Positions 9,643-17,130 of a DNA stretch of 33,198 nucleotides are shown here, one piece after another. A program made the translations under genes and the position numbers. The stretch is from a bacterium (GTDB lineage: Bacteria > Patescibacteriota > Saccharimonadia > Saccharimonadales > UBA4665). The stretch is taken from positions 1 through 33,198 of the forward strand of contig JAJZMH010000002.1 in NCBI GenBank assembly GCA_021850365.1. Reading direction: 5' to 3'. How positions within the stretch are numbered: the first letter of the stretch is position 1; every line of letters begins with the position of its first letter. The notes under the pieces were generated by a model. That model was not told the DNA's origin. It was given only the letters and a program-made list of their open reading frames with translations, and ran no database searches.

Positions 9643-10422
9643 CTATTTGTTTAAATCCGATTTGAGTCCGATTAAAAGATCTTTGAGATTCTCCGAAGCA
9701 ATATTTGATTTTATGTTCATCTTTACTTCCATAGAAGTACATATTGAAAAGAATAATTTCTTGAGTTTATTATTAAATCCCATAGCCCTAAAATCCTCTG
9801 AAAGATGACGTTTTTTGCTGTATCCTCTTGTATCTAGGTTTATTTGGTCTCTACTTATTATTTCGTTTTGATGAAGATAAACATAATCAAAAAGTTGCTC
9901 TAAGGGCGAACCCTCTTCAAATTCATGTAATTTAACATCGATCCCATCAGGCTCAATATTGATATAAATGCTTTGTTTTATCTTTTTAAGATTTACTATT
10001 TTTATATTTGAAGATTCTTCTTTTTTAAGTCTATCTATTATTATCGATAAAGCTTTTAGAGCAGCATCGAATGATTTGTTAATTAAATTTTCGCCTTGTG
10101 AAAAACTATTTGCTGAAAGTGCAAGATTAAGATTAATGCTAGAACTAGTCGACGAAAAATCATGTAAGTGCCTATGTGGAATAATAGGAAAATTGAGAGT
10201 AGCCAATACTCCCTCAAACCAATTACGATAGATAAATTCAAGTTCAGGGTCTTGTTTACCGCCACCCCTAATTATCCTAGGACTATATGTCCCATCTAAA
10301 TAATTATTCCAATCTTTTAGTACTCTTTTCTTAACAATCAATCCAATATCATAATTTATTTTTAACACCTTAATAACATCATTGAGCGTTGCATCCTTCG
10401 GCTCAGATAATGAACCTATCAT
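9643..10422 (-). CDS. Hypothetical accessory protein with winged-helix-like C-terminal part
   Basis: A 259-residue soluble protein that I do not recognise as a whole. Near residues 185-225 the sequence HQNEIISRDQINLDTRGYSKKRHLSEDF resembles the winged-helix output domain of OmpR-type regulators, where a similar 'sRdqL' segment leads into the recognition helix. No receiver or kinase signature is visible in the N-terminal part, which has a central Ser/Asn-rich linker (about 90-105). It lies between the TerS-like gene and the recombinase operon on the same strand. A regulatory role for the element is possible but not shown. Confidence 0.5.
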   Translation of the reverse strand: MIGSLSEPKDATLNDVIKVLKINYDIGLIVKKRVLKDWNNYLDGTYSPRIIRGGGKQDPELEFIYRNWFEGVLATLNFPIIPHRHLHDFSSTSSSINLNLALSANSFSQGENLINKSFDAALKALSIIIDRLKKEESSNIKIVNLKKIKQSIYINIEPDGIDVKLHEFEEGSPLEQLFDYVYLHQNEIISRDQINLDTRGYSKKRHLSEDFRAMGFNNKLKKLFFSICTSMEVKMNIKSNIASENLKDLLIGLKSDLNK

Positions 10423-10453
10423 AAGCTTAAAATGGAGTTATCGACAGGAGCAT

Positions 10454-10873
10454 TCATTTTTCTAATTGTTTTACTGTTTTTTTATCAAAAGAAGGTCTGG
10501 GAATATTATTCACAAAAACAACATTAACATTATCTAAATCAGGTTTAGAATTACGACCTATATAACCTTTAAGTTCCAGAGCGGTTACAAGGTATTTATG
10601 CCTTATAGCATAATCTGGCATTGAGTTAGATGAAAGATTTTTCTTGTTTCGGGTAATAATTTTAGTAGCATTTAATCCTTCTTTTAATGCTTTAGCCAAA
10701 GACTTATTATCTAATCCCATGTTTTCAATAATTTCTTTAAAAGCTTTTGATCTAGTTACTTTTTGAGGATTTTTAATCATAGCCCTAGAATACCCTGCTT
10801 TTCTAAGAGCAGAGGCCATAGTTCCACCATTTTCAAACAATTCTTTCGCTACTTTTCTTTGTTTAATAGTCAT
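10454..10873 (-). CDS. TerS-like (phage terminase small subunit-like) helix-turn-helix protein
   Basis: A 139-residue protein. The N-terminal 60 residues (KQRKVAKELFENGGTMASALRKAGYS) match the helix-turn-helix pattern of terminase small subunits and related phage DNA-binding proteins: a KQ start, a spaced G, then ALxKAGYS. There is no large terminase or other capsid gene in view. It may therefore be a domesticated or element-encoded DNA-binding protein. A TATAAT box (10888-10883) precedes the ATG by 9 nt. Its promoter and first codons are duplicated at 12303-12373. Family assignment is by motif memory only. Confidence 0.5.
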   Translation of the reverse strand: MTIKQRKVAKELFENGGTMASALRKAGYSRAMIKNPQKVTRSKAFKEIIENMGLDNKSLAKALKEGLNATKIITRNKKNLSSNSMPDYAIRHKYLVTALELKGYIGRNSKPDLDNVNVVFVNNIPRPSFDKKTVKQLEK

Positions 10874-10922
10874 AGTACTTTAATTATACTATTCAATTAA
10901 TTTAATTTTAGTCGTATTATAA
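10852..10922. repeat. 71-bp direct repeat, copy 1 (divergent promoter plus start of TerS-like gene)
   Basis: 69 of 71 bases are identical to 12303-12373. It contains the first codons of the minus-strand TerS-like gene and its -10 box. It also carries a good plus-strand promoter: TTCAAT (10892-10897), 17-nt spacer, TATTAT (10915-10920). It is therefore a bidirectional promoter module. Confidence 0.9.
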
Positions 10923-10961
10923 GGTTGTGCAATTTAGATCTATGTAGTAAAGAAGTATGAG

Positions 10962-12149
10962 ATGGTAAACGAAGCAAAATTTTCAGACATAAAACCAACA
11001 AAACAAATTGATAGATTAATATTTTGTTCAAATTGTGGAGAAAAACAACTAAAACTTGGCCAACTTCATTGTAGTAATTGTGGAGAACCATTTTATTCCA
11101 ACAAACAACAACCTTTATCAAATAAAACATATGAGAATAAATCAGGTCGTAATCTAAATACGATTGGTGGTTGGCTAACACTGCCGTATATAGGTTTTTA
11201 CATATGGGGCTTAGTAGCAATATATGGAATAATATTTGTACCATTTTATGGTAATGTTTCAATTGGTAAAAAATTCTTTGTTGAAATTTTAGCTATCTGT
11301 ATAGCTTTTACGGCTATAGCGAGTATTATTCAAATACATAAGCATAGTAAAGAACTAATTGGCACGGTAACTATATTGTATGTCTTGGGATTCATATTAT
11401 CTATTAACTCGGGATTGACTGCTCACAGTCTAGTTACTCCTATTACATATGCTGTAACGGCGAGTTTATGGATACTTTACTTTCATAAGTCAAAAAGAGT
11501 AGCTGCATTATTGAACAATAAAACAACAAAAGGTACTTCAAGTAACCATAGCTCAAATAGATTATTGGCCATAACGCTACCGATTGTTGCTATTGTGGTT
11601 TTAGTAATTATAGTAAGCATAGTAGTTTACTCCAATCACCAAAACAAGGTTGATCAGAATAAATTATTAAGTCTAAATAGTCAACTCCAATCTCAATATA
11701 ATCAACTAGCATCTTTACCCTCCTCCACGACTTATACTAAATCCGAATGGGATAGCTACTACCAAAATATTATAAAAAAGTTAAAAAATATTAATAATCA
11801 GGCCGATGCTTCTTATTCTAACCCAGCTATGAATAGTTTCGATTCGGCCATAGAAACTACTTCTAGTGATTTTATTAATTCCGTCATCTTGGCTCAATCT
11901 GCTTCAGACATGTCTTTCCAGATTCAGAGTGATCAAAACACAATTAATTCAGATAAATCTCTTATTATCGAGGACTCCCAGTTAGGTTCTTCTTATGTTC
12001 AGGCAGAAGAAATTCAATTAACTCAAGACGAGAAGCAACTCTCTAGCGATCAACAAACATATACGAGTCAAGAATCACAACTTAAAAATCTTGATAAAAC
12101 GCTATTGTCTGAATTATATAAATTAGATAGTGAAACATCTAGTATATAA
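10962..12149 (+). CDS. Zinc-ribbon membrane protein with extracytoplasmic coiled-coil domain
   Basis: A 395-residue protein. A cytoplasmic zinc ribbon (C22, C25, C37, C40) is followed by about four membrane segments (roughly 68-185) beginning IGGWLTLPYIG, reminiscent of the DUF2569 type. A fifth membrane segment lies near 205-228. The remaining 165 residues are rich in Ser, Gln and Asn and appear helical, possibly an extracytoplasmic coiled coil. Transcription is likely from the repeat-borne promoter at 10892-10920, with a leader of about 35 nt. It is the first of three plus-strand membrane-anchored proteins in the accessory region. The function is unknown. Confidence 0.7.
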   Translation: MVNEAKFSDIKPTKQIDRLIFCSNCGEKQLKLGQLHCSNCGEPFYSNKQQPLSNKTYENKSGRNLNTIGGWLTLPYIGFYIWGLVAIYGIIFVPFYGNVSIGKKFFVEILAICIAFTAIASIIQIHKHSKELIGTVTILYVLGFILSINSGLTAHSLVTPITYAVTASLWILYFHKSKRVAALLNNKTTKGTSSNHSSNRLLAITLPIVAIVVLVIIVSIVVYSNHQNKVDQNKLLSLNSQLQSQYNQLASLPSSTTYTKSEWDSYYQNIIKKLKNINNQADASYSNPAMNSFDSAIETTSSDFINSVILAQSASDMSFQIQSDQNTINSDKSLIIEDSQLGSSYVQAEEIQLTQDEKQLSSDQQTYTSQESQLKNLDKTLLSELYKLDSETSSI

Positions 12150-12272
12150 ATTTGGCCAACTACCAGACTACTATTCTTTGTAATAAGGTTACTCTATTTG
12201 TACAAACTTAAATATGAGATTAACACATTTAAGTCGTATAGTTTACATATTTTTACATTTCCTATGATTCAA

Positions 12273-12309
12273 GTCTACTGACTTATACATTTACTAGAGT
12301 TTCTTTTCT
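12273..12309. repeat. 37-bp direct repeat, copy 1
   Basis: 34 of 37 bases match 13942-13978, including 25 identical bases at 12285-12309. Its last seven bases (cttttct, 12303-12309) are also the first seven of the 71-bp repeat, so two repeats meet here at a microhomology. Confidence 0.8.
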
Positions 12310-12324
12310 TTGCTTAATGGTCAT
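12283..12324 (-). pseudogene. 13-codon in-frame fusion relic of two accessory genes
   Basis: This tiny frame reads MTIKQRKETLVNV then TAA. Its first seven residues equal the start of the TerS-like protein at 10873, and its last eight (RKETLVNV) equal the end of the small frame at 13952-14056. The join falls in the shared cttttct (12303-12309). It looks like the scar of a deletion that fused the first codons of one gene to the last codons of another. Confidence 0.7.
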
Positions 12325-12373
12325 AGTACTTTAATTATACTATTCAATTAATTTAATTTTAGTCGTATTATAA
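12303..12373. repeat. 71-bp direct repeat, copy 2 (promoter of the next gene)
   Basis: 69 of 71 bases match 10852-10922. The plus-strand promoter is retained exactly (TTCAAT 12343-12348, 17-nt spacer, TATTAT 12366-12371) and lies 11 nt before the ATG at 12383. The minus-strand start codon now opens only the 13-codon relic. Confidence 0.9.
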
Positions 12374-12382
12374 ACTTCAGTA

Positions 12383-12937
12383 ATGAGCGATAAGAAAACT
12401 AGTAGCAAGAAAGCAAGAATCATCGGCTTATTGATAATTATTCTATTAATTTTTGTATTATTCTGGGATATCTCTGTTTATCATAATCAGTACAGTATTC
12501 AAAATATAGTAAAAAATCAATTTAATCAAAATAGTAATAACATAAATAATCAGAATAATAATAACAATGTAGCATTGCAAAGTAGCTGTTTTAATAATGC
12601 GGATTCAAATGGAGGATCTACGCTAAGCTTTCTATACGATGAGGCAAAACTACCCAACAATAATGCCGAATCGACAATTCTAAATATTCTTCAGACACGT
12701 GTAAACAATGAAGGGAATTGCTTTAAAAACTATCCTGTTATACATTCAGAACAACAAAATGTTTCTCTTCAAAAAAATTGCATAAATTCCATGGATAGTT
12801 TTTATTCACAATTTGTCGGATTGGCTAACGCTCAGATGCTTGATCCTTATCAATTTCCCGATGCTAGTACTTATCTTGTAGATTTTCAGAATATACAGTC
12901 CCAAGCAGAACAAAATTGCAGAATGGCATATCCATAA
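12383..12937 (+). CDS. Single-pass membrane-anchored Asn-rich protein, unknown function
   Basis: A 184-residue protein. A lysine-rich N-terminus leads into a membrane anchor (about 12-30). An Asn/Gln-rich linker (45-62) and an extracytoplasmic domain with four cysteines (C69, C113, C133, C179) follow, enough for two disulfides. I do not recognise the domain. The promoter is the second copy of the 71-bp repeat, so it is probably co-regulated with the gene at 10962. Translation would start with a leader of only about 4 nt and no Shine-Dalgarno sequence is seen. The anchor and Asn-rich linker suggest display on the cell surface. Confidence 0.65.
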   Translation: MSDKKTSSKKARIIGLLIIILLIFVLFWDISVYHNQYSIQNIVKNQFNQNSNNINNQNNNNNVALQSSCFNNADSNGGSTLSFLYDEAKLPNNNAESTILNILQTRVNNEGNCFKNYPVIHSEQQNVSLQKNCINSMDSFYSQFVGLANAQMLDPYQFPDASTYLVDFQNIQSQAEQNCRMAYP

Positions 12938-13081
12938 ATAACAGCTTTTTTAAATTCAATTTAACCGAATGATTATGACAAATCATAAAATAATAGAAAA
13001 TAAATCGTTTGAAAATATGAAAAATGTTATATCAGGAGTACAATTTATTTAGAATTACACTATAGAAGTACAAAGCATTTT

Positions 13082-13786
13082 ATGAAAAAAGTTTTTGGAA
13101 TTATTGGAGGAGCATTATTATCATTATTGGTTATCAGTACTTTACTGACTCATATCCATAGTCCAAGCACAGTAAATATTAAAGATACCTCTTCTCACTA
13201 TCAGAAAAGTCAACAACCAAATGAAATAAATAAAAATTCTAACTCTACTACCCCTTCACCAACTAATCAACAATCTACTCTCCAACAAGAAGAAGCACAA
13301 TATCAACAAGATAAAGCTTTGGCACAAGAATACCAAAATCAGGCCAACCAAGATACTCTCAATGCTCAAAATGCTGCAAATCAACAACAAAACAACTATA
13401 ATCAGATGGAGCAAGAGATTCAACAAGAAGAAGCACAATATCAACAATATCAACAACAATATAGTACTGATCAACAAAACCTAAGTACTTATTCCTCGAC
13501 TACTTCAACAACGAACCAAAACCAAAGCGCAATACTATCTTGCTTAAATAACATACCGAATTATTCTAACTTTTCGAGCTTGGAACAGCAATTAACGTCA
13601 ACCGAAAACTCTTTAGCAAATCTTCCTAATGCAGTCAATCAAGAAAGTGGCTATTCAGGAGCAACTGCCGGTGAAATAACTCAAGCATATAGTAATCAAT
13701 ATGCCTCTTTAAGTGGTACTATAAATTCTTTGATAACTGAATTAAATCAAATTCAACAAGGAATTAACAATTGTGAAAGTTCATAA
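13082..13786 (+). CDS. Membrane-anchored Gln/Asn-rich coiled-coil protein
   Basis: A 234-residue protein with an N-terminal signal or anchor (about 4-22), then a strongly Gln/Asn-rich helical region (65-150). That region contains the element QQEEAQYQQ twice, encoded by an exact 26-bp direct repeat at 13283-13308 and 13421-13446. The C-terminal part is Ser/Asn-rich with two cysteines that could form a disulfide. No family is recognised. It resembles the other two anchored proteins in this accessory block in composition and likely surface location. No clear Shine-Dalgarno sequence precedes the ATG. Confidence 0.65.
   Translation: MKKVFGIIGGALLSLLVISTLLTHIHSPSTVNIKDTSSHYQKSQQPNEINKNSNSTTPSPTNQQSTLQQEEAQYQQDKALAQEYQNQANQDTLNAQNAANQQQNNYNQMEQEIQQEEAQYQQYQQQYSTDQQNLSTYSSTTSTTNQNQSAILSCLNNIPNYSNFSSLEQQLTSTENSLANLPNAVNQESGYSGATAGEITQAYSNQYASLSGTINSLITELNQIQQGINNCESS
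13283..13446. repeat. 26-bp exact direct repeat within Gln-rich gene
   Basis: Identical 26-bp units at 13283-13308 and 13421-13446 encode the repeated QQEEAQYQQ. Identity at the DNA level suggests recent duplication or gene conversion. Confidence 0.85.
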
Positions 13787-13941
13787 ACTAACCATTTTTC
13801 TATTGGAGAATTTAGGGTAAAGATTTTTGTCAAATCCCTCCACCTTAGTGCCAATTGTTTGTTTTATTAACTAAATCATTGAACACCTTTAATTCTTTTC
13901 CTAATAAATATTTTCCGCTTGGATAATTATCCATGGTTTAT

Positions 13942-13978
13942 GTCTATTCACTCATACATTTACTAGAGTTTCTTTTCT
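13942..13978. repeat. 37-bp direct repeat, copy 2
   Basis: Matches 12273-12309 at 34 of 37 positions and covers the last codons of the minus-strand frame at 13952-14056. Confidence 0.8.
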
Positions 13979-14056
13979 AACCTGTTTAGCTATTTGGTAC
14001 ATATCTATCAGCTCTCGTTTGATTTGGTTCCAATTCGTTCCTATTACGCCTACCAT
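13952..14056 (-). pseudogene. Short accessory gene remnant, 34 codons
   Basis: The frame reads MVGVIGTNWNQIKRELIDMY and ends QVRKETLVNV then TGA. The GTNWNQIKREL segment faintly recalls the C-terminus of MobC-like mobilisation proteins, but the likeness is too short to trust. An in-frame TAA lies eight codons upstream, so no full gene remains. Its last codons also occur in the fusion relic at 12283, showing that this sequence was once present in two copies. Confidence 0.45.
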
Positions 14057-14118
14057 TAACAGATAGTATTGATTAGTTTAATTAACCTATTTTAGGATTA
14101 TAGAATAATACTATTTTG

Positions 14119-14259
14119 CTACTTCTGAAGCCGTAAATATTTGTTTTCCAGCCTTTTTTGTCCAGCATTAGCAAACTTAGCCGCCTTAAAAAGTAGCTTT
14201 CTTTGTTCTTTTTTGGGTAATTTCAAGAAGTCTTGTTTTTCACTTCGTAGTAATCTCAT
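14119..14259 (-). CDS. 46-aa basic protein at end of pilin operon
   Basis: A short frame, MRLLRSEKQDFLKLPKKEQR and 26 more residues, ending in TAG. It is highly basic and helical, with no membrane segment. Its ATG overlaps the TGA of the preceding reading frame (ATGA), which supports translational coupling. It is the last visible gene of the minus-strand operon. No family is recognised. Confidence 0.5.
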   Translation of the reverse strand: MRLLRSEKQDFLKLPKKEQRKLLFKAAKFANAGQKRLENKYLRLQK

Positions 14260-14524
14260 TTTAATAACTTTTTTAAACTTTCTTTAGTATACGGAAAATC
14301 AATGCATTCTTTAACATTACTTACCTTATTAAATACTTTTTCAATATTATGTTTAGCTCGAGTAAATTCTGAAAAGGTATTATTTATGATTGCGCTTTGA
14401 TTATTATTATCTAGTTTTCTCAAAAATGATTTTAGCCTTAAGCAAATCTTCGTAAAATTCTATCTATTTTTAGTATTATCGAGTTATCTGTATCTAACAA
14501 CTCGAAATTTAGAGATTGATCCAT
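14256..14524 (-). pseudogene. Small helical protein gene interrupted by one frameshift
   Basis: A strong ribosome-binding site (GGAG, 6 nt before ATG 14524) starts a frame MDQSLNFELLDTDNSI that hits TAA after 28 codons. Skipping back one base near 14440 joins it to a frame that continues SFLRKLDNNNQSAIINNT to KKLLK and stops at the ATGA shared with the next gene. The repaired product would be 89 residues, helical and soluble. A single missing base, an assembly error or genuine decay would all explain it. The good ribosome-binding site and operon spacing argue that the gene was recently functional. Confidence 0.5.
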
Positions 14525-14537
14525 TAGATCTCCTTTT

Positions 14538-14969
14538 TTATTTTTTCTTCTTATGCCTTTTAGTATAGCTTATTTTAGGTTTTTTTTCAAGATTCTTTTT
14601 AGGTTTTTTTGAAGTTTTGGCTACTGTTTCTTCTTTATTAGGAGTAATTTCTTTCTTATTAGATTTGTTTTTAATAACTTTATTTCTACTTAAGATTAGT
14701 CCTAATATTATTATTAAAATAAGGCAACTTATAAATATGATTAAAATAAGACTGCCATTTAAATTATTGTTACTTGTCTTAGATTTATATGGATAAACGA
14801 TATTTGTGTTTGATTGATTTAAAGATATGCCAAAACTATTTGCATTTTGGTTAATAGAAGAAGAATTATTCGTTGAGTTTTGAATGTTAGTCTGAGGAGT
14901 TTGAATATTTCCATTAGAAAATGATTGTGGATTGGCTGTAGTGTTTTGGTTGGAAATGGAATTTTGCAT
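14538..14969 (-). CDS. Single-pass membrane protein with lysine-rich tail, pilin operon
   Basis: A 143-residue protein: an Asn/Gln/Ser-rich N-terminal 65 residues, one membrane segment (about 73-94), then a very lysine-rich C-terminal tail of about 45 residues. The charge distribution implies an outside N-terminus and a cytoplasmic tail. It starts 8 nt after the PilX-like gene and is followed after 13 nt by the frameshifted gene, so it belongs to the pilin operon. It has no prepilin motif. A role in pilus assembly is inferred from position only. Confidence 0.65.
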   Translation of the reverse strand: MQNSISNQNTTANPQSFSNGNIQTPQTNIQNSTNNSSSINQNANSFGISLNQSNTNIVYPYKSKTSNNNLNGSLILIIFISCLILIIILGLILSRNKVIKNKSNKKEITPNKEETVAKTSKKPKKNLEKKPKISYTKRHKKKK

Positions 14970-14977
14970 TATTTATA

Positions 14978-16534
14978 TTATGGACGAGTTAATATTTCTC
15001 GCCAAGACAAAATTGAATTTCCACCTATATTTGGGTAGTTTGGAGGGGGGTTATATTCCAAATTATAATCAAACTCAGTTGTGTTATTTTCAATTCCAGA
15101 TATGTATTCTCCACTTGCTGGATCAAGGGCCGCATTACCACAAGGAGAAGTTCCATCTAACCATGTCCAAGTCCAGGTTTGTTGAGTTGCTACAGACCCA
15201 TAGAATAAGAAGGTCTGATCTGAATTTGTCCAACCCATCGTACAAGCATATGGATTGTTTCTGTATGATCCTGGATACCAGACATCTCCATTGATTGCCA
15301 TCAAAGCACCGTCTACTTCGAAATTAAATGCACCACTTGCTGGAGGAGCGTAAGGAGCTAAAACGACAGAGTTTTGAGCTACCAAACCAATCGCATCAGA
15401 CCCATCTTTTGCTGTATAAACTAATGGTCCAGCTATTACAATATCTGCCTCTGTTAGTAGCGAAGAACTTGTCATTCTACCTGCCGCAATCGTTACTCTA
15501 CCAGTAAAAGTTGGGTTACTTAAGACCCAGACATTGTCTTCAGCAAAAATTACTCCCGATGATGGTATTGGGTTTTGAGTACTAACAACTTTAAGCGATA
15601 AAGCTGAAGTATATGGGGTTAGAGTATCGTTTTCATTATTTACGTCATATAAATCATAGGTATTATTATCATTAAGCATGATTAGATAGCCTCTTTGCTG
15701 GTCACTATAAAAACTCCTTCTAGGTAAATAGCTAGTAGTTAATGTTGATGGTGTTTGGGTACAAGCATTTGACATTGAACCATACGAGGAAGTGGCCGAA
15801 TTATTATCTAAAGCTATAATTTTAAGATTACAAAGAGTATTATTTAGTTGCGTAAAATCAATATTTGAGGCTGGATATATCCAACTGCTTTTTGATCTAG
15901 TACTACAATCTACTGGTGAAGTTACTGTTGTGCTACACCATACTCCAGGCTCTGATGTTACCCCATCACCACCTAATTCATAGCTTGGAACATAAGTTGA
16001 ATTTGCACTTGTGACCGTTGATGTATTTGGTCCATCCATTCTCACTCCTTGGTTAGAAAAGACTGGTCCATCTGCTGTTTCAGTATTACCGAACCATAGT
16101 GCTGAATTAGATACTACCCCAAAGCTTGCAAAAGATTTAGACCCAATGCTTGCCTGAATAGTCCTAGTAAAATTCGTTCCATTCACTTGACCTATGGAGG
16201 TAACGGTAACTACATTTGAGCCTAATGTTGCAGGAGGATTAATATATAACTTAAACGTTCCTTCGTCTACTCCATTTTGGTCAACAAATTGATGAGTATA
16301 TGGGCCATACCCGAGTCCGGAAGTAATACTTCCTCCAGTATTTCCGTCTTGATAATCTTTAGAATTATAGTCTAAGTGCCACATATAATAATTTATTCCT
16401 GCTTCTGCGATATTAAATGCTTGCTCCGTCTTTACGAGATTAGCAGCTACAGATAAATTAGTTAAAACAATATTGCCTACTGCCGTAGCCATTAGAGAAA
16501 AAGCAATGATTACAGAAAGTAATGCTGGAATCAT
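14978..16534 (-). CDS. PilX-like minor pilin/adhesin-sized surface protein
   Basis: A 518-residue protein whose N-terminus (MIPALLSVIIAFSLMATAVGNIVLTNLSVAA) is a hydrophobic helix. It is followed by KTEQAFNIAEAGINYYMW, a pattern common to PilX-type minor pilins. The charged leader with G/F cleavage site of normal prepilins is missing. The large exported part is Ser/Thr/Asn-rich. It contains a repetitive beta-rich segment (VFAEDNVWV to GLVAQNSVVL, about 325-390) of the type seen in polymer- or beta-helix-forming surface domains. Its ATG overlaps the stop of the PilW-like gene by 4 nt, so the three pilin genes are translationally coupled. Confidence 0.65.
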   Translation of the reverse strand: MIPALLSVIIAFSLMATAVGNIVLTNLSVAANLVKTEQAFNIAEAGINYYMWHLDYNSKDYQDGNTGGSITSGLGYGPYTHQFVDQNGVDEGTFKLYINPPATLGSNVVTVTSIGQVNGTNFTRTIQASIGSKSFASFGVVSNSALWFGNTETADGPVFSNQGVRMDGPNTSTVTSANSTYVPSYELGGDGVTSEPGVWCSTTVTSPVDCSTRSKSSWIYPASNIDFTQLNNTLCNLKIIALDNNSATSSYGSMSNACTQTPSTLTTSYLPRRSFYSDQQRGYLIMLNDNNTYDLYDVNNENDTLTPYTSALSLKVVSTQNPIPSSGVIFAEDNVWVLSNPTFTGRVTIAAGRMTSSSLLTEADIVIAGPLVYTAKDGSDAIGLVAQNSVVLAPYAPPASGAFNFEVDGALMAINGDVWYPGSYRNNPYACTMGWTNSDQTFLFYGSVATQQTWTWTWLDGTSPCGNAALDPASGEYISGIENNTTEFDYNLEYNPPPNYPNIGGNSILSWREILTRP

Positions 16535-17130
16535 GTTGAAACCATCCTATCTCTAATAGTAACAGTTGTGCTTAATGACTGCCCATTAGAATTGTGAGTT
16601 GCCGGTTCAGAAAGATTAATTGAAATACTCGTAATATCTTGTTCATTAGTTATTGGTTGAGATAATTCATTCCCTGAAGAATCATAATAACTGAAAAGTC
16701 CTTGGCCTGATGGTTGATAATAATTGCTAATAATAACATAAGTTTTTTGTTCAGAAGTTATTGGAGTACCTGTGGGTGGATTTGACGTCATTGGGGTTAC
16801 CGTTGCTAAGACTTGATTGCCGGAAGAATTAAGATAATAATTAATTAACGAAACATAGGTGTCATTGGGAGAAAAATAGGCATAGGCCGTTAAATTATTA
16901 GGAGTTGCTGAGGTTATGTCTGTTAACCCTCTCAACACCCCGGCTATTCTTTCTATTTCTTCAGCCATCTCGATTGAGTTTGAGGCATCACTCTGTAAAC
17001 CGTAGTAAAGTGTCATATAGTTAACAAAAAAAGTAGTAAATGAAATAAATAAAATTACAACTAAAGCAATCGAAACTAATAGCTCAACTAGCGTAAATCC
17101 ACTGTCTTTAATTTTATAACTATTGACCAA
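16531..17130 (-). CDS. PilW-like minor prepilin
   Basis: A 199-residue protein with a classical type III signal: a short leader, then G11/F12 and Glu at mature position 5 (GFTLVELLVSIALVVILF), followed by a single N-terminal helix. A prepilin peptidase would cut after G11 and methylate F12. The C-terminal part is Ser/Thr/Asn-rich and beta-rich, ending LSTTVTIRDRM as in many PilW-like proteins. It overlaps the upstream PilV-like gene by 11 nt and the downstream PilX-like gene by 4 nt. It is likely part of the tip complex that primes pilus assembly. Confidence 0.85.
   Translation of the reverse strand: MVNSYKIKDSGFTLVELLVSIALVVILFISFTTFFVNYMTLYYGLQSDASNSIEMAEEIERIAGVLRGLTDITSATPNNLTAYAYFSPNDTYVSLINYYLNSSGNQVLATVTPMTSNPPTGTPITSEQKTYVIISNYYQPSGQGLFSYYDSSGNELSQPITNEQDITSISINLSEPATHNSNGQSLSTTVTIRDRMVST

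Larger units (their letters stand above)
13787..14118. other. Intergenic accessory stretch with gene remnant
   Basis: The convergent interval between the Gln-rich gene and the end of the pilin operon. It holds the second copy of the 37-bp repeat and a 34-codon minus-strand remnant. Nothing else recognisable was seen; no strong hairpin with a T-run was found. Confidence 0.5.

Noticed and set aside
10897-11262. Minus-strand 121-codon frame
   Set aside because: Antisense to the zinc-ribbon membrane protein and through its promoter; composition typical of a shadow.
13256-13477. Minus-strand hydrophobic frame of 73 codons
   Set aside because: Leucine/isoleucine runs result from reading the CAA/AAC-rich Gln/Asn gene in antisense; no independent support.
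13830-13856. Possible tRNA 3' end or second attachment site (TCAAATCC followed by CCA-like bases)
   Set aside because: Only TCAARTCC is shared with tRNA-Met 3' end; no acceptor pairing and no long direct repeat.
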